Source: Candidatus Steffania adelgidicola
GTDB lineage: Bacteria > Pseudomonadota > Gammaproteobacteria > Enterobacterales > Enterobacteriaceae
Assembly: GCF_020541225.1 (NCBI RefSeq)
Contig: NZ_CP045889.1
Span: 868,001-932,000, forward strand
Direction: 5' to 3'
Length of the DNA: 64,000 bases
In this document: positions 58,656 through 64,000 of the stretch, piece by piece
Numbering within the stretch: the stretch's first letter is position 1
Layout: each line of letters opens with the position of its first letter
Position numbers and translations under genes: made by a program
The notes under the pieces: model-generated
Database searches by the model: none
The model's input: only the letters and a program-made list of their open reading frames with translations
What the model was told of the DNA's origin: nothing

Positions 58656-60119
58656 ATGATTACTCGTCTTGTTTGGCTACGTAACGATCTCCGAATCCAT
58701 GATAATACAGCATTACATGCTGCCTGCAACGAGCAGGAAGTAAAGGTCCTTGCTGTCTTTATCGCTACGCCTGTACAATGGCGCCGGCATGGAATGTCTC
58801 CTCGCCAAGCAACATTTATCTACGATAATCTAATATATTTAGAACAAGCATTGACAGAATGTCAGATTCCTTTTCTGTATCATCAATGCGATGATTTTAA
58901 TGCTGCAGTAAGATGGTTGCGCAATTATTGTTATAAAGAAGAGGTCAAGGAAATTTTCTATAATCGTCAGTATGAAGTAAACGAACGTAAACGTGATCTC
59001 CAATTAGAAATGGAGATAGGTAAGGAAACAATTTGTAAAGGTTTTGATGATGGGGTAATCCTGCCACCAGGCAGTATCTTAAATCAGAAGCTTCAGATGT
59101 ACAAGATATATACACCATTTCGCACGGCATTTGTTCGTAAACTAATAGCATCGGAAATCTCTCCATTACCCTCCCCTAAAGTTCGTCAAGGGGGGGGGGG
59201 CCAACAAAAAATTCCTTTTTTTGATTATCCCCATCAAAAAGTAGATAAAAAATTTCCTTCTGGTGAAAAAGCAGCGTTAAATCGCTTACGCACATTTTGT
59301 CAAGTTGGAATGCCAACCTATATTCAACGACGTGATCTACCAGGTATTAACGGTACCAGTTGTTTATCTCCCTACTTAACGATTGGTGTCATTTCACCTC
59401 GACAATGTCTTCATGAATTATATGTAGCATACCCAGATTTTTTAGAGAAAACGGATAGTTCTCCTTTCTGTTGGTTCAGTGAGCTGATCTGGCGTGAATT
59501 TTATCGTCATTTAATCGTAGCATATCCATTTTTATGTATGAATAAACCGTTTATTAATTGGACCGATAATATATTCTGGAATAAAAATCCAGCAGCTTTA
59601 CATGCCTGGCAACAAGGAATCACTGGATACCCTCTCGTTGACGCAGCGATGCGTCAACTCAATACAATAGGGTGGATGCATAATCGCCTACGAATGATCA
59701 CCGCTAGCTTCTTAGTCAAAAACCTTCTAATTGATTGGAGAATAGGTGAGCAGTATTTTATGTCACAGTTATTAGATGGAGATTTGGCAGCTAACAATGG
59801 GGGTTGGCAATGGGCAGCCTCTACAGGTACTGATGCAGCACCTTATTTTAGGATTTTCAATCCCACTACTCAAGGGAAGCGTTACGATCCAAAAGGTAAT
59901 TTTATACGAAAATGGGTGCCTGAACTCAACCATGTTCCAGATGAATATATCTATGCTCCACATGCTTGGTTAGAAAGAAATGGAGCAGTCCTAAATTATC
60001 CAGAAAAAATTATTGATTATCAGCATACTCAAAAAAAAACCCTCGCTGCATTTCATGCCGCTAAGGATTATTCCTTTAAAATTTCAAGAAAAAATTCCTT
60101 TATGAATAAAAATTCATAA
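58656..60119 (+). CDS. phrB: deoxyribodipyrimidine photolyase
   Basis: Light-driven repair of cyclobutane pyrimidine dimers. 487 residues (E. coli 472). N-terminal antenna domain (MITRLVWLRNDLRIHDNTAL; MSPRQATFIYDNL) and C-terminal FAD domain (SELIWREFYRHLI; GYPLVDAAMRQLNTIGWMHN; ANNGGWQWAASTGTDAAPYF; FNPTTQGKRYDP). A run of eleven G (59190-59200) encodes Gly-Gly-Gly-Gly in the poorly conserved linker near residue 180. The reading frame is intact as given. The gene is more AT-rich than the TCA genes. It stands alone; a photolyase is notable for an organism living inside an insect but is known from several such symbionts. Confidence 0.95.
   Translation: MITRLVWLRNDLRIHDNTALHAACNEQEVKVLAVFIATPVQWRRHGMSPRQATFIYDNLIYLEQALTECQIPFLYHQCDDFNAAVRWLRNYCYKEEVKEIFYNRQYEVNERKRDLQLEMEIGKETICKGFDDGVILPPGSILNQKLQMYKIYTPFRTAFVRKLIASEISPLPSPKVRQGGGGQQKIPFFDYPHQKVDKKFPSGEKAALNRLRTFCQVGMPTYIQRRDLPGINGTSCLSPYLTIGVISPRQCLHELYVAYPDFLEKTDSSPFCWFSELIWREFYRHLIVAYPFLCMNKPFINWTDNIFWNKNPAALHAWQQGITGYPLVDAAMRQLNTIGWMHNRLRMITASFLVKNLLIDWRIGEQYFMSQLLDGDLAANNGGWQWAASTGTDAAPYFRIFNPTTQGKRYDPKGNFIRKWVPELNHVPDEYIYAPHAWLERNGAVLNYPEKIIDYQHTQKKTLAAFHAAKDYSFKISRKNSFMNKNS
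59190..59200 (+). repeat. eleven-base G homopolymer within phrB
   Basis: G11 in the sense strand between Gln and Gln codons of the interdomain linker. Length change by one base would shift the frame and remove the FAD domain, so it is a potential on/off or slippage site. Confidence 0.95.
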
Positions 60120-60341
60120 TATTATTATGGCTTATCAATCAGATTTTTTTGTTCTAGAAACATCGAGACTTTACCTAAAGTCCAGAGTTCAGGTGACATA
60201 TATGCTATAGAAGATAAAAATTCTTTTCAAAGAAAAGAGTTTTTATTAAAATCAAGTCAATCTATTATAAACACTTGGGTTAAGCACCTTAATAAAAAAC
60301 ATCAATATTTTTCTCCTTCACTATTAAAGATAGCTTAAACA
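60120..60341. other. spacer after phrB
   Basis: About 220 bases of AT-rich DNA; nothing recognised. Confidence 0.5.
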
Positions 60342-60720
60342 TAAGACTCCCTTCTAAAGGAAGGGATACGAGCATGGCTATGCTTGGTTTCACTACACTC
60401 GGATAATACTTCATGAACTCTTAGAGAAATTTTCGCACAATAGAAAATTGCCTATCTTCTTTAGATAGCACTCTTCTTACAGTCTGGAAAACAACAGACG
60501 GAGAGTAACATAATAGTTCTTTATTAAGTATCCACACTAATCAGATTATTGTTGCGCGATGATTATCACTGTAAATGATGAATTAATTCACATCACTCAG
60601 TGAGAGGATAAAGAGGGATTTCAAGGTAATAAGCGCTGCCTCACTGAGAGGAATATAGAATAAACTCATCTTTTAAACTAGAAATTTTCTAAAGAAAATA
60701 GCTTTGAACGCACTACGTAG
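60342..60720 (+). pseudogene. iscR: iscR remnant (Fe-S cluster regulator)
   Basis: iscR precedes iscS on the same strand in enteric bacteria. From 60342 a frame reads IRLPSKGRDTSMAML against IscR MRLTSKGRYAVTAML, with the ATG changed to ATA. Further on, LLEKFSHNRK resembles LEQLFSRLRKNG. At 60556-60648 a frame without gaps reads AMIITVNDELIHIT, Q, stop, EDKEGFQGNKRCLTE against GEVISAVDESVDAT, R, Cys92, QGKGGCQGGDKCLTH. The TGA (60601) falls exactly on ligand Cys92, Cys98 has become Phe and His107 Glu; only Cys104 remains. The regulator cannot bind a cluster or be made. Confidence 0.75.
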
Positions 60721-60833
60721 TAATGAAGAGCTCCTGCATCGTTATTGATTAGCAATATAACGATTCACATTAACCCATACCGTTTAGTATAATAAAAAGA
60801 TACCTTCTTATCGATGCCTAGAGTGAATCATTC

Positions 60834-62006
60834 ATGAAATTACCGATTTATCTTGATTATTCCGCCACCACTCCAGTTGATCCACGGGTAGCGGAGAAAA
60901 TGATGAAATATCTTACACTTGACGGGATTTTTGGAAATCCGGCTTCGCGCTCTCACCGTTATGGTTGGCAAGCAGAAGAAGCGGTTGATATTGCCCGTAA
61001 TTACGTTGCTGATTTAGTGGGAGCAGACTCTTGCGAAATCATTTTTACTTCCGGCGCAACTGAATCCAATAATCTAGCCCTGAAAGGGGCTGCGTATGCC
61101 AGCTGCAATAAAGGCCATCACATCATTACGGCCATGACTGAGCATAAAGCCGTATTAGATACCTGCCAGCAATTAGAGAGAGAAGGATTTACCATTACTT
61201 GGCTAGTACCACCGACGAATGGTATTATCACTCCAGACCAGCTGCAAAATGCTATACGTGATGATACAATTTTGGTTTCATTAATGCATGTTAATAATGA
61301 AACTGGTGTAATCCAGGATATCTCGGCTTTCGGTGAAATATGTCGCGTCCATGGAGTCCTATTTCATGTAGATGCCAGCCAAAGTATTGGAAAATTACCG
61401 ATATATCTACCAGCGTTATCAGTGGATCTAATGTCTTTTAGTGGACATAAACTGTACGGGCCGAAGGGTATTGGAGCTTTGTTTATTCGTCATAATCCAC
61501 GGGTGTGGATTAATCCCCAAATCCACGGCGGTAATCATGAACGCGGAATGCGCGCTGGAACGCTTCCGGTACATCAAATTGTTGGGATGGGTCAAGCCTA
61601 TTTTCTTGCGCAGCAAGAATTGGAATATGAAATTCCACGTTTACGGAAACTACGAGATCAATTATGGCATGGATTGCAACAGATCGACGGGGTATCTCTC
61701 AATGGAGACATACAGCAAAGCGTAGCAACACTGCTTAATGTTAGCTTTCATGATATTAACGGGGCATTGCTTATTACGGAGCTTAAAAATTTGGCGGTCT
61801 CAACAGGATCTGCCTGCACCTCAGCTAATGTTGAACCATCTTACGTCTTACGCGTCATGGGGGTTGCTGATGAACTAGCATACAGCTCTATCCGTTTTTC
61901 TTTAGGTCGCTTTAGCTCCCATGAAGAAATAGAGTATGCCATCACTCAAACACAGATAGCCATTTCACGACTGCGTAAAATTTCACCTCAACGTGTCATC
62001 CTTTAG
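60834..62006 (+). CDS. iscS: cysteine desulfurase
   Basis: PLP enzyme that takes sulfur from cysteine for Fe-S clusters, tRNA thiolation and cofactors. 390 residues. [36 protein letters not shown] lysine in [13 protein letters not shown] and the catalytic Cys in [15 protein letters not shown] are intact. E. coli IscS has 404 residues: the protein here ends SPQRVIL where E. coli continues [21 protein letters not shown], so the C-terminal tail that helps contact IscU is missing. After the TAG the DNA reads Leu-Asn-Ser in frame, a possible relic of DLNS. The iscR in front is dead, and iscU behind is at best a remnant. Confidence 0.95.
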   Translation: MKLPIYLDYSATTPVDPRVAEKMMKYLTLDGIFGNPASRSHRYGWQAEEAVDIARNYVADLVGADSCEIIFTSGATESNNLALKGAAYASCNKGHHIITAMTEHKAVLDTCQQLEREGFTITWLVPPTNGIITPDQLQNAIRDDTILVSLMHVNNETGVIQDISAFGEICRVHGVLFHVDASQSIGKLPIYLPALSVDLMSFSGHKLYGPKGIGALFIRHNPRVWINPQIHGGNHERGMRAGTLPVHQIVGMGQAYFLAQQELEYEIPRLRKLRDQLWHGLQQIDGVSLNGDIQQSVATLLNVSFHDINGALLITELKNLAVSTGSACTSANVEPSYVLRVMGVADELAYSSIRFSLGRFSSHEEIEYAITQTQIAISRLRKISPQRVIL

Positions 62007-62089
62007 CTTAATTCTGGGGTAAGAAAACAAAATTATATTTTTACTTCAGTATGTTGTCTATTCTGAGTGAATTCTTTTTCCATTTTCGG
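62007..62089. other. short spacer after iscS
   Basis: Nothing beyond the possible relic codons of the IscS tail. Confidence 0.4.
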
Positions 62090-62205
62090 CGTACAGTATT
62101 TATTTCTTCAATTTCTAATCATTGTTTTAACCTACCACACTCTCAGGGAAAAAAGATAGGCAAAATCAAATAGAAAACACCAGATAATAGTCAAAAAAAA
62201 CATTA
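62090..62205 (+). pseudogene. iscU: possible iscU remnant (Fe-S scaffold)
   Basis: iscU follows iscS in the isc operon. One frame from 62094 reads FRRTVFISSISN, later SQGKKIGKIK, stop, KTPDN, in the order and roughly the spacing of IscU RFKTYGCGSAIASSS, VKGKSLDEAQAIK, NTDI. The cluster-ligand cysteine region GCGS is not preserved. Weak on its own; position and strand fit. Confidence 0.3.
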
Positions 62206-62871
62206 GGCATAAAATTTCAAGAAAAGAGTATTCGACAGAATATATCCAATTATCTAGATATAGATATGCAGTCTTTTTTATAAATAAAAAATGAAATTCA
62301 ATAAAGTATTTGTTACATCAGGATAAAGGAATCAACTTAATAAATTTCTACACATTTATATAAAACTTAGAGCCTCGATAATACACGAAATGGAGTCTCA
62401 ATATAAATCAAGGATATTTGACCAAAATCCATAAAATACTGATAGCTCTCGGAAAGGAATAAAAAGATAATTCTTTCAGAATTGTAACCACACACTGATC
62501 AAGTGTAATATAGAGCTCACTATTTGTGTATTGAGTTTATTATAAAGTACGCTTTTACCTACCGCTAGATATCAGATGCTCAGGATATGGTTGAGTAACC
62601 TTGTTATAAGAAAATTCTAAAAACCAGAATGTCTCTTTTGCTAAAAGAGAAATTACATGACGCTGATATTTTTAACTCTGTCTTCATATATTATTTTAAT
62701 ATGCATCAGGAAACATAATTCCACTATGCTTTATAAAATATAAATTTATATTCAACAAGGAATTATTTAACAAAAATATTAGTTTTTTACAAAATTCAGG
62801 CTGCATCTTCAAATTTAAATCATAATTTGAAATCACATCTATTTATCAATGTTAATGACAGGAGTCATATA
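62206..62871. other. spacer upstream of gmhA
   Basis: AT-rich, no other remnant recognised. An AGGAG ribosome binding site at 62859-62863 ends it. Confidence 0.5.
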
Positions 62872-63471
62872 ATTTATAACAACTTGATTCGTAATGAATT
62901 TCATGAGGCTCTACGAATACTGCAAAACATCCTTAGCGATGATCGCCATATTCAGGCGATCGGAGATGCAGCTAAACGCATTGCTAATACATTTAAATCT
63001 GGAGGAAAAGTACTCTCCTGCGGTAACGGCGGTTCACATTGCGACGCAATGCATTTTGCCGAAGAATTAACCGGCCGCTATCGTGAGAATCGTCCGGGCT
63101 ATCCTGCAATCGCCATTTCTGACCCCTCTCATTTATCCTGCGTGAGCAATGATTTTGGGTACGAGCAAGTATTCTCGCGCTATATAGAAGCCATAGCCCA
63201 TAAAGGGGATGTTCTACTTGCTATATCCACCTCCGGCACTTCAGAAAATATTATCCGCGCTATTAACACCGCACGCGCTAAAGAGATGTGGGTGGTTGTC
63301 CTTACCGGAAATACTGGAGGTGGGATACTTAAAAGCGCAGACGTGGCTATCCATGTTCCCCATTGTGGTTATCCTGACCGCATTCAGGAAATACATATCA
63401 AGGTAATTCACATTTTAATTCTCCTCATCGAGAAAGAAATGGGAATACCAGGAATAACCACAGTCGGGTAA
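62872..63471 (+). CDS. gmhA: sedoheptulose 7-phosphate isomerase
   Basis: First step of ADP-heptose synthesis for the lipopolysaccharide inner core. 199 residues from the chosen start (E. coli 192). SIS fold with [37 protein letters not shown] and the C-terminal [15 protein letters not shown] with catalytic His. The E. coli N-terminus MYQDLIRNE aligns with IYNNLIRNE, so the ancestral ATG is now ATT at 62872, with AGGAG 8 bases upstream. Alternatives are TTG at 62827 (214 residues) or TTG at 62884. A seven-residue C-terminal extension follows the usual IEKEM end. If functional, the cell still makes heptose-containing LPS. Confidence 0.92.
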   Translation: MYNNLIRNEFHEALRILQNILSDDRHIQAIGDAAKRIANTFKSGGKVLSCGNGGSHCDAMHFAEELTGRYRENRPGYPAIAISDPSHLSCVSNDFGYEQVFSRYIEAIAHKGDVLLAISTSGTSENIIRAINTARAKEMWVVVLTGNTGGGILKSADVAIHVPHCGYPDRIQEIHIKVIHILILLIEKEMGIPGITTVG

Positions 63472-64000
63472 CAAATTGTTTCTACAATAAACTAGAGTGA
63501 TGTATGTAGATTTCTACATACATTAAAACTAGTACATTCGGGAGGGAGGTATCGTGTATCTGATATCAGTCAAGTTTGTGACTTTTACTGCTCTGTCCTA
63601 AAAAACATGAGTGGCTTTTTACTACCCAACACATTTCTTAATAACTTTCTAGCTAGCATGTAATTCTCTATATCCCAAGATCTCTTATAAGAATCGCATT
63701 TTTAATATAAATATAAAACAAGCCATCTTATAAAATAAACTAGATAGAACTAAATTTTCAGCACTTGATGCTGGAACATACACGCCTAATAATCAATAGT
63801 ATTTTTATAAAATCTTTGCTATAAGAATCAAATTCTTAACTTCATATGGGGTTTTTTCTTAAAAAGAAAACAGAAGCATCAATGAATTTTTATCTATTTT
63901 ATAAAACGTAGATTTAAGTTATATAAATAACTCAATATAGCATGCATATTCAGCTATCATAATCTCAATACGTTTAAAAAATGTCGAGTTCCATTTCATA
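63472..64000. other. terminal spacer
   Basis: About 530 AT-rich bases to the window end. A small dyad TGTAGA/TCTACA lies at 63505-63516; no gene or remnant recognised. Confidence 0.5.

Overview
The window looks like a piece of a degrading enterobacterial (Enterobacterales, Gammaproteobacteria) genome, most likely a long-term insect endosymbiont; the organism is an inference. Every recognisable protein is closest in length and sequence to Escherichia coli and related enteric bacteria, and several blocks keep enteric gene order. Yet only about 36 kb of 64 kb is intact coding sequence (33 genes). The rest is AT-rich spacer of up to 3.4 kb. I found no tRNA, rRNA, insertion sequence, prophage or CRISPR array.

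Layout. 1-5.4 kb: leader of rpsA at the edge, then cmk, aroA and serC on the minus strand, with ycaO divergent. 6.5-14.3 kb: isolated sdhE, pgl, ddlA and pyrG in long spacers. 16.4-20.8 kb: a seqA remnant joined to intact pgm, then a rhamnose pair (GT2 glycosyltransferase and rfbD). 23.2-26.8 kb: the ABC exporter pair mdlA-mdlB, with probable decR and cof remnants upstream. 30.2-36.1 kb: ruvX/yqgF with a yqgE tail remnant, then the fatty acid cluster [yceD remnant]-rpmF-[plsX remnant]-fabH-fabD-fabG-acpP. 36.8-48.3 kb: a complete TCA block, gltA divergent from sdhCDAB-sucABCD. 51.5-56.7 kb: lysA, and cvrA/nhaP2 with a probable ldcA remnant. 58.6-63.5 kb: phrB, iscS with an iscR remnant in front and a possible iscU remnant behind, and gmhA.

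How the genes fit together. Citrate synthase, succinate dehydrogenase with its flavinylation factor SdhE, 2-oxoglutarate dehydrogenase E1/E2 and succinyl-CoA synthetase point to oxidative respiration. AroA, SerC and LysA make chorismate precursor, serine and lysine, which fits a nutritional symbiont. FabD/G/H/AcpP, Ddl, GmhA, Pgm and the rhamnose genes indicate that an envelope is still made. Pgl, Cmk and PyrG cover the pentose phosphate shunt and pyrimidine nucleotides.

The main result beyond annotation is that several gene-free stretches are gene ghosts. By translating them at the position where synteny predicts a missing neighbour, I recovered seqA, iscR, plsX and yceD with good support. 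Tails or pieces of yqgE, ldcA, decR, cof and iscU are less certain. Other points are a gmhA whose conserved start codon has become AUU, an IscS lacking its C-terminal tail, runs of 10-11 G inside fabH and phrB, and several long perfect inverted repeats in non-coding DNA. I did not find a convincing new multi-gene system.
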